20,377 nucleotides of DNA from a virus. A program made the translations under genes and the position numbers. Below, one piece after another: positions 14,409 to 20,377 of the stretch (position 1 is its first letter; each line of letters begins with the position of its first letter). Under the pieces are notes generated by a model, which was not told the origin of the DNA, made no database searches, and saw nothing but the letters and a program-made list of their open reading frames with translations. The stretch spans positions 1-20,377 of IMG/VR virus record IMGVR_UViG_3300030419_007497, one strand, 5' to 3'.

Positions 14409-14668
14409 TGACGGCTTTAGCGCAATATGGTCCACTTGGTTTGTGGACCGCCTCTTTATTGTGGATGAACTGGCAAGGAAACAAAGAACGGAAACAAGCG
14501 GAGAAGGAAGCGAGGGAAGCATTGCATTACCATCAAGAACAGATTGTGATGAAGCTGATAGAACAGGAACACATGTTGGAAAAAGCGATTGAAAAGATTG
14601 ACAGCGGACTTCAACAAATGAGAGAGAAGTACGCAGAAGATAGATTGCTCAGAATGAGAGACAAATAA
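14396..14668 (+). CDS. small membrane protein, BhlA/UviB holin-like
   Basis: 90 residues. Start at 14396 after GAGGTGA (14382-14388), overlapping the large gene by 13 bases; ATG 14408 is a possible internal start. Residues 6-25 (TALAQYGPLGLWTASLLWMN) form one N-terminal membrane helix followed by a long charged helix (QGNKERKQAEKEAREALHYH and on). The Y-G-P-x-G-L then L-x-W pattern plus a charged coil is the layout of BhlA/UviB-type holin-like proteins. It directly precedes a coiled-coil/LamG gene. A holin role is possible, but a membrane-anchored accessory is also compatible. Confidence 0.7.
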   Translation: MEDIMTALAQYGPLGLWTASLLWMNWQGNKERKQAEKEAREALHYHQEQIVMKLIEQEHMLEKAIEKIDSGLQQMREKYAEDRLLRMRDK

Positions 14669-15907
14669 ATGCTTAAATATATAAAACATCGACAGAAGCA
14701 GTGGGAAAAAAAGTGGGAAGAAGAGGAGAAAAGGATAGCAGAGGAGGCTGAGAAAGAAGAGGCACGAATTGCTGAAATGCAAGCCCAAGCTCGCCACAAA
14801 AAACTTCTTATCGAACAACAGGAAGCCAAACGTCTGCGACAAGAAAGTCTTCAAAGGCAACAAGAGCTATCAGAAGAAAAATGGGATAAACATTTTGACA
14901 CTTTGTTATCTCAGATAAAAGACCAATTCCAAAAGAACAATAATGACAAGCTTGCTGAAATAAGGGTTATAATTCAAAGCCGTGAACCTTCTCTTGAAGA
15001 GCTTGATTGGGATAGTTGGCTGACTGACCCTCTTAATCAAAGGTTAGCTGATTTAGATTTTGAACATGCGATGGAAATGTTTAAGCGTGATAACCTGCTG
15101 GCAAAACGACGACGACGCACTGGTGGCAAGAAAAAATCTATTTCAGACAATTATTTCTTATCATTTACCGGAAATTCAGCCGTAGCTACAAGAGCCTATG
15201 ATCATGTAACAACTGACTTTAATCCCGATGATTATGATCTTAATTTAGGATTTACTGTTTCTTATTGGGTTAGACCAGATGAAGTGGGAAATACTATGTT
15301 TGCATTTGGTAGAAAGCATAACAATGATCAGCGATTTACATTTGGCATTAATAGAAAACGTCAAGGATACTTCGGCGTTGGGCCCAATAAAAATGCAACA
15401 GCGTGGGTCAACATGGACACTCCAGTAGAAGAATCATTGTTAGTTCAAGACGGTAGCTACTGGAATCTAAAAACAGACGGCACTTGGTATCATTTTGTAG
15501 TAACATATGATGACCGTTCAGATACATCTTCGAATGCTGAACGTAAAATATATGTAAACGGTGTGCTTCGACATACAAACGACTTCAATTGGAATAGTAC
15601 AGGTGGCGGAACTGGTGGTATATATTTTGGTGGCCGTAATCTAACTGGTAATTATAATAATGGATGGGCTTGTGGTCTTGATGAAGTAGCTATTTATGAT
15701 ACAGCCAAAGATTCTAGTTGGGTTGCAAGTGTATATAGTGATGAAACTGGCTATGACCATACAGGTCAAAGTGGTCTTGTAGGATATTGGAAATTTAATG
15801 AAGGTAGCGGCACTACTGTTACAGATCATTCTGGAGAGGGTAATCATGGGACTTTTGCTCCCATTTCTGGAGATACAACAGCCTTTCCAACTTGGGAAGA
15901 AAGATGA
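14669..15907 (+). CDS. coiled-coil plus LamG/concanavalin-like domain protein, probable receptor- or glycan-binding virion protein
   Basis: 412 residues; the ATG follows the previous stop without a gap. Residues 1-110 are a long coiled coil rich in Glu, Lys, Arg and Gln. A basic linker (AKRRRRTGGKKK, about 145-157) follows. From about 160 to the end is a LamG-type jelly-roll: NYFLSFTGNSAVATR, LGFTVSYWVRPD, TWYHFVVTYDD, KIYVNGVLRHT, GLDEVAIYDTA and GLVGYWKFNEGSGTTVTDHS, the last being the usual motif of that family. Such domains bind glycans or proteins and are common in tail fibres or head decorations. No transmembrane segment or signal peptide is visible. Its stop overlaps the next start as ATGA. 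Confidence 0.85.
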   Translation: MLKYIKHRQKQWEKKWEEEEKRIAEEAEKEEARIAEMQAQARHKKLLIEQQEAKRLRQESLQRQQELSEEKWDKHFDTLLSQIKDQFQKNNNDKLAEIRVIIQSREPSLEELDWDSWLTDPLNQRLADLDFEHAMEMFKRDNLLAKRRRRTGGKKKSISDNYFLSFTGNSAVATRAYDHVTTDFNPDDYDLNLGFTVSYWVRPDEVGNTMFAFGRKHNNDQRFTFGINRKRQGYFGVGPNKNATAWVNMDTPVEESLLVQDGSYWNLKTDGTWYHFVVTYDDRSDTSSNAERKIYVNGVLRHTNDFNWNSTGGGTGGIYFGGRNLTGNYNNGWACGLDEVAIYDTAKDSSWVASVYSDETGYDHTGQSGLVGYWKFNEGSGTTVTDHSGEGNHGTFAPISGDTTAFPTWEER

Positions 15908-17076
15908 AACTCCTCTTTGAAAATTGGCGAGGGTTTATTAATGAAATAGCAATCGGGCAATGCTATCCGCATGCCAACAAGATGGCGAACAAGTGGCTGG
16001 ACAATCATATTGACCGGTCTAAGCCCCCAGGCAAAGGAGTCCACCCAGATATTGATAATAAAGACAAATTCAAAGTTGTTCACGGGAGGATAACTGATAA
16101 GTTTTCTGGCGAATCAGTTGAGCACGCCTGGGTTGAGATGGGTGATGAGGTGTTTGACTGGCAAACCAGCACCACAAAGCCTGAAGGGATCCCAAAAGAA
16201 GTCTATTATGATTTATTCCAACCCGAAGTGTTTGTAGACTATACAGCACAAGAGGCAATCACCAATTGTATGAAGGCGGGACATCATGGTCCTTGGAATG
16301 AAGCTTCGGATTTTCAAGCAAGAATGAAAAAACAACTACCTGGGGAGCTTGATTTTCTTATTGGAAAGGGTGGGAACAATACCAAGGTGGGTCCAGGCGT
16401 AAAGAATCCCAAGAAGCCAAAGTTTAAAAGTGCCCCCCCTGGTACAGCCCCTGTTGGAGAGGCAGCAGGCGAGTGCCAAGTGATCACCGTGTTGCGATTG
16501 GGAGGCGAGGATGGCTTAGCAAATCGCAACGCAGCAAATGTGGAGGGCTTACAAGAATACGTTGAAAGCGCAACAGATATGGAGGGTGGTCAATTCGGCG
16601 GTGGCAACATGGCAGACCGAAATGTTTATCTTTATAAAGTTGAGGTCTGCGGGGGTTTTGGTGATTATAAACCGGTTGCAGGAGGCACGAGAGATGCCGA
16701 CACTGAGGCAGAAACACCTGTAGGGCTAAAGGAGTTTTATGGTGGAGACTTCCAGTGGTTTTATTTTCCGCAAGAGAGTGAGGGCAAGTCCTGGCGTATA
16801 ATTGAAAAAGTTGGCGTAATCAAGAACTTTATAGACGATCCTGTGTGGGAACTGTATGGAAGCGGAAAGATTAAAATAAACAAAAAACCCCTTTTGGATC
16901 TCGTAAAACATAAACCAAAGAAAAATGCATTTACAAAAGATGAAAGAGAATACGTTCCCGACGAACACGAGGAGCTTCCAAGCGTTTGGAAACACCCTTG
17001 GGAATGGGACGCGGGTGTTATTGCTCTAAAGCACTATTTAGATAATGTCTATGACATAAAACAAACGGGGACTTGA
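15904..17076 (+). CDS. putative papain-like cysteine peptidase with capsid-targeting-like N-terminus
   Basis: 390 residues. ATG 15904 overlaps the upstream stop as ATGA; a TTG-started longer frame (15892) would add only four residues and hide the shared peptide. It begins MKLLFENWRGFINE, matching the other targeting-like N-termini and ending in I-N-E, a T4-type prohead protease site. A Cys-His-Asp order follows: GQCYPHA (Cys20), VVHGRI (His60), EHAWVEMGD (His74) and FDWQTS (Asp85), a pattern of papain-like/NlpC-type peptidases and amidases. A Lys/Pro/Gly-rich linker (about 155-190) leads to a second domain (GECQVITVLRLGGEDGL; VYLYKVEVCGGFGDYKPVAG; WRIIEKVGVIKNFI) that I cannot name. I infer an enzyme packed in the head and released in the host. 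Catalysis is unproven. Confidence 0.7.
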   Translation: MKLLFENWRGFINEIAIGQCYPHANKMANKWLDNHIDRSKPPGKGVHPDIDNKDKFKVVHGRITDKFSGESVEHAWVEMGDEVFDWQTSTTKPEGIPKEVYYDLFQPEVFVDYTAQEAITNCMKAGHHGPWNEASDFQARMKKQLPGELDFLIGKGGNNTKVGPGVKNPKKPKFKSAPPGTAPVGEAAGECQVITVLRLGGEDGLANRNAANVEGLQEYVESATDMEGGQFGGGNMADRNVYLYKVEVCGGFGDYKPVAGGTRDADTEAETPVGLKEFYGGDFQWFYFPQESEGKSWRIIEKVGVIKNFIDDPVWELYGSGKIKINKKPLLDLVKHKPKKNAFTKDEREYVPDEHEELPSVWKHPWEWDAGVIALKHYLDNVYDIKQTGT

Positions 17077-17078
17077 TT

Positions 17079-17312
17079 GTGATTAAAAGATATGGACTGA
17101 TATGTTTATATGGAGCGGTAGTATTGTTTATGACTGTTTGTATAAACGCTTGTGCTAAAAAAGACACTGTAAACATTCCTGAGCAAAGAGCACCAATTAT
17201 ATTGCCAGAAATTGATGAAGAAGATATATATGATGGTATTGATATTGAAGAAGTCGATACCGCAGAACCACCTACAGACCAGGATTTGTTAAATGACGAA
17301 GAACGCCAGTGA
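17079..17312 (+). CDS. small lipoprotein with acidic tail
   Basis: 77 residues from GTG 17079, with GGGG at 17067-17070; an in-frame TTG at 17073 lies too near that site. The N-terminus has K-R, a hydrophobic core (GLICLYGAVVLFMTV) and INA-C at residues 22-25, a signal peptide with a lipobox-like end, so Cys25 could be lipidated. The remainder is acidic and Pro-rich (VNIPEQRAPIILPEIDEEDI). It may be an outer-membrane lipoprotein, for example a spanin-like or superinfection-exclusion protein, but no partner gene is clear. A Gram-negative host would be needed for an o-spanin role. It overlaps the next gene by 20 bases. Confidence 0.7.
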   Translation: MIKRYGLICLYGAVVLFMTVCINACAKKDTVNIPEQRAPIILPEIDEEDIYDGIDIEEVDTAEPPTDQDLLNDEERQ

Positions 17313-17457
17313 AAAAGAGAAGTGCCCTTTGTGTGGCAGTACTTTGGAAGACGTGGAAGAATGTAGTTATTGTGATTATAAACGCAGAGAATACATTAAC
17401 ACCAAGGAGGCTATTGAAGATGGAGTTTTTTACGAAACACTTAAGAGACGTGGATGA
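17293..17457 (+). CDS. 54-residue zinc-finger mini-protein
   Basis: A short frame starting ATG 17293 with AGGA at 17281-17284, overlapping the lipoprotein gene by 20 bases and the next gene by 38. It encodes MTKNASEKEKCPLCGSTLED and continues VEECSYCDYKRREYINTKEA to a TGA at 17455. The four Cys follow C-x2-C-x9-C-x2-C, the layout of a small zinc ribbon, with basic residues after the second pair. Such mini-proteins bind nucleic acid or proteins. It is supported by motif, ribosome site and tight packing, not by length. Confidence 0.7.
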   Translation: MTKNASEKEKCPLCGSTLEDVEECSYCDYKRREYINTKEAIEDGVFYETLKRRG

Positions 17458-17644
17458 GGGATATATTGAACACGGAAAAACGGCTACTTTATTAAGCTGT
17501 AAGCTTCTTGCATCATCTATCGCCCAATTGTTACATGCTGTGTTGCCTTTCGTGAAGCCACCGTTTGGAACAGACGTTTGCTCTTTGGTGGAACACCTTG
17601 AATCTAAAAAACCAGAAAACAGGGCAAAATGTAAAGAGGAATAA
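17420..17644 (+). CDS. small helical protein of unknown function
   Basis: 74 residues. ATG 17420 has the best ribosome site of the region (AAGGAGG at 17404-17410, nine bases upstream). A frame from GTG 17309 would add 37 residues across the zinc-finger gene and is not supported. A helix with hydrophobic face (ATLLSCKLLASSIAQLLHAV) runs through residues 22-41, then LPFVKPPFG, and the end is charged with Cys (CSLVEHLESKKPENRAKCKE). No family is recognised. A short gap of 26 bases with an ACTATTTAT motif follows. Confidence 0.7.
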   Translation: MEFFTKHLRDVDEGYIEHGKTATLLSCKLLASSIAQLLHAVLPFVKPPFGTDVCSLVEHLESKKPENRAKCKEE

Positions 17645-17654
17645 TCGTCTCTTG

Positions 17655-17669
17655 ATAACTATTTATATA
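17655..17669 (+). promoter_or_regulatory. ACTATTTAT motif (possible late promoter), copy 4
   Basis: ATAACTATTTATATA at 17655-17669, directly before the GTG start at 17671. ACTATTTAT is at 17658-17666. There is no Shine-Dalgarno. Position and sequence copy those before 4842, and a leaderless transcript would follow if this is a -10-type element. Confidence 0.55.
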
Positions 17670-17670
17670 C

Positions 17671-18096
17671 GTGAAACTTTTAATTGAAAATTGGCGTAAG
17701 TTTATTCAAGAGGCAAAACACCTTGTTTGCCCCAAGCCCACACAGGATCTTGAACTAAACACCAAGAACCGCAACGCAGCTATTCAAGCAGAACATATTC
17801 AATATGGACCTCTTAATCTTGAGGATGAGGAATACTGGGTGCGTGCCGCCGAGCACTGGAACACTGCACCCGAAATCGCGAAAAAATCTAGATGCTCTAA
17901 CTGTGTAGCTTTTGATGTCTCGCCGCGAATGAAAGAGTGTATGCCAGGATCTGTTCAAGAAGATGGGCAACTCGGATACTGTTGGATGCATCACTTTAAG
18001 TGCCATTCTGCAAGATCTTGCTACACCTGGGCAGCAGGTGGTCCAATTGATGACGATAAGGTTTCATATGAATGGCAAGAGAAGGGTAACAAATGA
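17671..18096 (+). CDS. Cys-rich HiPIP-like protein with capsid-targeting-like N-terminus
   Basis: 141 residues from a GTG start without Shine-Dalgarno. It begins MKLLIENWRKFIQE, then AKHLVC, the targeting-type peptide with an I-Q-E end. After a variable stretch comes GPLNLEDEEYWVRAAEHWNT, then a Cys cluster: RCSNCVAFD (C-x2-C), KECMPG, LGYCWMHHFKCHSARSCYTW. The spacing and the final C-x-x-W resemble high-potential iron-sulfur proteins, which hold a 4Fe-4S cluster; extra Cys are present. I recall very similar Cys-rich proteins in marine T4-like phage virion gene sets, without a proven function. An iron-sulfur or zinc role is inference. It overlaps the next gene by ATGA. Confidence 0.7.
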   Translation: MKLLIENWRKFIQEAKHLVCPKPTQDLELNTKNRNAAIQAEHIQYGPLNLEDEEYWVRAAEHWNTAPEIAKKSRCSNCVAFDVSPRMKECMPGSVQEDGQLGYCWMHHFKCHSARSCYTWAAGGPIDDDKVSYEWQEKGNK

Positions 18097-19259
18097 GCAA
18101 TTATGAAGAAAACTGGAAAAACTTCTTAAAAGAAGGTTGCTGGGAAGGCTACGAGCAGAAAGGTATGAAAAAGAAGGGAGACCGAATGGTTCCCAACTGT
18201 GTGCCGATATCCGAAGAAACTAGAGACACCTACGGTTCTGAAGTTGTGGATCGCAATAAGAGATCTGTTGAAAAAGGATCTAAAAAATTAGGTCTTGAAG
18301 AAAAAGATGACCGTTGCACCCGCATCGCTAAACGAAAATATGATGTTTGGCCTTCTGCATATGCCTCCGGTGCTGTTGTCAAGTGCCGCCAAGGTAAAAT
18401 CTGGAAAGGAGTTAAAGAAGGAGAAGAGCCGGGACTAGAGATTAAAATCAGAAAAGCTTTGCGTGATGAGGGTGGTGCCGCAGGAATGGATGCTCTTGTA
18501 GACCATGCCGAAGCCTCAGAGTCAGATATTAAAGCCGCTATCAAAGATATGGACGATGTTGGACAACATAAGAATGGCGATTATATTTTAGATGATGGAG
18601 AAGATATTGATATCTTAGAAGAAGATCTTCGCAAGTGGTTTGGTCGCAAAGGCGAGAAAGGAAGCAAGGGCGGCTGGGTAGATTGCAACGCTCCTGATGG
18701 CGAGGGTGGCTATAAAGAGTGCGCCCAGGGCGACAGGAAGAAAAAGCCCGCTTGTCGTCCAACACCATCTGCCTGCAAAGATCCTGGCAAAGGCAAGAAA
18801 TGGGGAAAGAAGGCAACCAAAGAGGCATTGAATATGAAAATTACAAAAGAAGAGTTGGAGCAAATCATTTTTGAAGAGGTAAAGGAAGTTTACTATGAAA
18901 CTTTTATCTTTCCTCACTTAACAGAAGCATGGCTAGAAGATGGCACACCTGTTTGTACCGGGTGTTTGCATGAACTGTTGAATGAAGCATCTTGTGATTG
19001 CCCTCACTTAGTTTATGAGGCAGAGTATCGTGGACGAAAAGTAAAACTTAACAAGCCAATGCGAGGCGATGTTAAAAAGTTTAAAGTATACGTCAAAGAC
19101 CCTAAGACCGGAAATATTAAAAAAGTCAATTTTGGACAAAAAGGCATGAAAATCAGAAAAAGTAATCCAAAAGCTAGAAAATCTTTTAGAGCCCGTCATA
19201 ATTGTGACAATCCCGGTCCAAAAACAAAGGCACGGTATTGGTCCTGTAAGAAGTGGTAA
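18093..19259 (+). CDS. modular basic Cys-rich protein, probable internal virion protein
   Basis: 388 residues built from several small modules. 1-14: MSNYEENWKNFLKE, a looser targeting-type peptide ending L-K-E. 16-37: CWEGYEQKGMKKKGDRMVPN module. 74-106: RCTRIAKRKYDVWPSAYASG, then VVKCRQGKIWKG. 112-180: an acidic winged-helix-like stretch (IKIRKALRDEGGAAGMDALV). 181-237: WFGRKGEKGSKGGWVDCNAP and PACRPTPSACKD. 248-303: MKITKEELEQIIFEEVKE and a Cys cluster (VCTGCLHELLNEASCDC). 318-388: KLNKPMRGDVKKFKVYVKDP to HNCDNPGPKTKARYWSCKKW. I recall several of these as repeating modules in marine phage structural proteins. The basic charge suggests contact with packaged DNA. Roles are inferred. Confidence 0.75.
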   Translation: MSNYEENWKNFLKEGCWEGYEQKGMKKKGDRMVPNCVPISEETRDTYGSEVVDRNKRSVEKGSKKLGLEEKDDRCTRIAKRKYDVWPSAYASGAVVKCRQGKIWKGVKEGEEPGLEIKIRKALRDEGGAAGMDALVDHAEASESDIKAAIKDMDDVGQHKNGDYILDDGEDIDILEEDLRKWFGRKGEKGSKGGWVDCNAPDGEGGYKECAQGDRKKKPACRPTPSACKDPGKGKKWGKKATKEALNMKITKEELEQIIFEEVKEVYYETFIFPHLTEAWLEDGTPVCTGCLHELLNEASCDCPHLVYEAEYRGRKVKLNKPMRGDVKKFKVYVKDPKTGNIKKVNFGQKGMKIRKSNPKARKSFRARHNCDNPGPKTKARYWSCKKW

Positions 19260-19265
19260 CTCGCT

Positions 19266-20291
19266 ATGAAACTTATACTTGAACATTGGCGAAATTTCTT
19301 ATCAGAAGAAGACACTCGTTATGACGAGGACGGCAATGTATTACCACCCCTACCGCCAGAACATGCAGTGGCCATTAAAGAAGCTGGAATGGTGTTAAAC
19401 AAATTCCTTGGCGAAGGCAAGATGGGAAAAGTATATGAAGTTGAGGATCCAAAAACGGGACAACGGATGGCGGCAAAAGTCGTATCAAAACACACTCCTC
19501 AGTATTATAACGAGAGCAAAAACTATAATTGGATACTTAAGAACAGGGAAAGCCTTCCCGACGATGTTAAAGAATATGTGGTGGATGTATATAAATTGTT
19601 TGAGGACTCAAGCAATAAATATTTAGTTATATTAATGGAGCTTCTTAAGCCTGCTCCAAAAAATGTTGTAAATCAAATATTTGGTTCGTTAGAATACTCG
19701 CCTGAAAAAGAAGAAAGGTTATTAAAAGACCCCACCGCAGTATATGAAATTGTATTTGATGTACTTCAGAAAAACAATATGCTTAATTCAGCTAATCAAT
19801 ATAGGGGCGTGAGTCAGAGCGATAGAAAAAAAGCAGCAAAAACAATTCTTAGAACTTACTTGCTGGACAAAGAGATTCCAAAACCAAAAACAAAAAATGT
19901 AGATTCATTCTTAGAGCTTTATCAATTATCCGGGGCTCAATGGCAGAGACTATATGATGCAATTGTTATAGAGATAGAATCACTTTTAGGAGACGTGGAC
20001 AGATCTGTCGTCTGGGCTGCCGCCGAAGCGGTAGAAAAAGATTTGCATTACTATATTAATAAACAAGTAATTCCAATGACATATGGAACAGGACGAGGAC
20101 ACCCGTTAAGTGGTGCAGGTCCAGGGGTATCTGAAGTGTTCCCAGAAATACAAGGCTTTGTCAACGCAATGAAGCAGCTTTCGCGAAAAGGATTTAACCC
20201 ACGAGACATGCATACAGACAATGTGATGATGCGTCCCGACACAAACCAACTAGTCATGACCGATGTCGGCTTATTCCTGGTGACAAGATGA
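19266..20291 (+). CDS. atypical protein-kinase-like protein with capsid-targeting-like N-terminus
   Basis: 341 residues; the ATG lies seven bases after the previous stop. It begins MKLILEHWRNFLSE, with a likely L-S-E processing site. The N-lobe is kinase-like: glycine loop FLGEGKMGKVYEV (47-59), AAKVV with the ATP-binding Lys71, a possible helix-C Glu83 and a hinge YLVILMELLK (119-128). The catalytic loop appears late as NPRDMHTDNVMMR (311-323, Asp314 and Asn319) and the metal-binding Asp is in MTDVG (Asp333). The protein ends eight residues later, so a normal C-lobe after the DFG-type motif is missing, while about 180 residues are inserted between hinge and catalytic loop. It could phosphorylate host proteins after injection. 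Kinase fold is moderately sure; substrate unknown. Confidence 0.78.
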   Translation: MKLILEHWRNFLSEEDTRYDEDGNVLPPLPPEHAVAIKEAGMVLNKFLGEGKMGKVYEVEDPKTGQRMAAKVVSKHTPQYYNESKNYNWILKNRESLPDDVKEYVVDVYKLFEDSSNKYLVILMELLKPAPKNVVNQIFGSLEYSPEKEERLLKDPTAVYEIVFDVLQKNNMLNSANQYRGVSQSDRKKAAKTILRTYLLDKEIPKPKTKNVDSFLELYQLSGAQWQRLYDAIVIEIESLLGDVDRSVVWAAAEAVEKDLHYYINKQVIPMTYGTGRGHPLSGAGPGVSEVFPEIQGFVNAMKQLSRKGFNPRDMHTDNVMMRPDTNQLVMTDVGLFLVTR

Positions 20292-20377
20292 AACTCCTAT
20301 TTGAAAATTGGCGAGAGTTTGTAAAGCAAGAGGTAGAAGAGTTTCTGCCACACGGAGAAGTGCGAGCAGTTGAGAAG
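20288..20377 (+). CDS. start of another protein with the targeting-like N-terminus (cut by window edge)
   Basis: Thirty codons are visible, beginning with ATG 20288 in an ATGA overlap with the kinase-like gene. The protein begins MKLLFENWREFVKQE and then VEEFLPHGEVRAVEK. Its first 33 bases differ from those of the gene at 15904 at only two positions, after which the two diverge. The product cannot be named, but the N-terminus places it with the putative internal virion proteins. Confidence 0.85.
   Translation, partial: MKLLFENWREFVKQEVEEFLPHGEVRAVEK

Noticed and set aside
14456-14863. Phe/Leu-rich - strand frames opposite the coiled-coil gene
   Set aside because: They reflect GAA/AAG codons read backwards and have no start signal; all other genes are on the + strand.
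17309-17419. Upstream extension of the gene at 17420 from a GTG
   Set aside because: It overlaps the better supported zinc-finger frame and lacks a ribosome site, while AAGGAGG precedes 17420.
11955-17666. TATAAATA on the - strand as leftward late promoters
   Set aside because: No - strand genes are present, so rightward use of the same motif is the simpler reading; not excluded for antisense RNA.

Overview
The window is a gene-dense piece of a large tailed double-stranded DNA phage genome, probably a marine T4-like (myovirus-type) phage or an uncultivated relative. All supported genes lie on the + strand. Most are separated by 0-50 bases or overlap by the 4-base ATGA type, and many have strong AGGAG-type ribosome binding sites. 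The mix of content is typical of a phage: nucleotide metabolism, a chaperonin, a small heat-shock protein, two DNA adenine methyltransferases, holin-like membrane proteins and many small unknown proteins. The Shine-Dalgarno sites and TTGACA/TATAAT promoters point to a bacterial host with ordinary sigma-70 transcription and argue against a Bacteroidetes host. No tRNA, CRISPR array or insertion sequence was seen.

Layout. 1-1150: the 3' end of an IMP dehydrogenase/GMP reductase gene, an unknown gene and a mini-protein with a sigma region 4-like helix-turn-helix. 1227-1820: a very acidic protein with a 27-base tandem repeat, closed by a clear terminator. 1937-4826: a P-loop kinase-like protein, a small unknown, a ClpP-like protease and an L,D-transpeptidase-like protein. 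4842-8336: a possible PD-(D/E)XK nuclease, a Dam-type methyltransferase and GroEL. 8361-11354: small proteins and a second adenine methyltransferase. 11450-11884: an HSP20 gene with its own promoter and terminator. 11994-20377: a long run of probable virion genes, namely an 804-residue protein, a holin-like protein, a coiled-coil/LamG protein, a putative cysteine peptidase, a lipoprotein, a zinc-finger mini-protein, a Cys-rich protein, a modular basic Cys-rich protein, a protein-kinase-like protein and one more gene cut by the window edge.

The most striking feature is a shared N-terminal peptide of about 14 residues, pattern M-K-L-[LI]-x-E-[NH]-W-R-x-F-[ILV]-x-E. It sits on otherwise unrelated proteins: the putative cysteine peptidase (15904), the Cys-rich protein (17671), the kinase-like protein (19266) and the edge gene (20288), with a looser form on the modular protein (18093). 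It resembles the capsid targeting sequence of T4 internal proteins, which ends in an x-x-Glu site cut by the prohead protease. I infer that this block encodes proteins packed inside the head and delivered to the host with the DNA.

Transcription appears to use two promoter classes. Sigma-70-like promoters precede 3190, 9360 and perhaps HSP20. A second motif, ACTATTTAT, lies upstream of 1937, 4842, 11994 and 17671 (variant before 8361). In most of these cases there is no Shine-Dalgarno, and twice the motif is almost touching the start codon, which suggests a late-type promoter giving leaderless or short-leader mRNAs. The genes behind the exact motif copies encode proteins with targeting-like or short charged/amphipathic N-termini.
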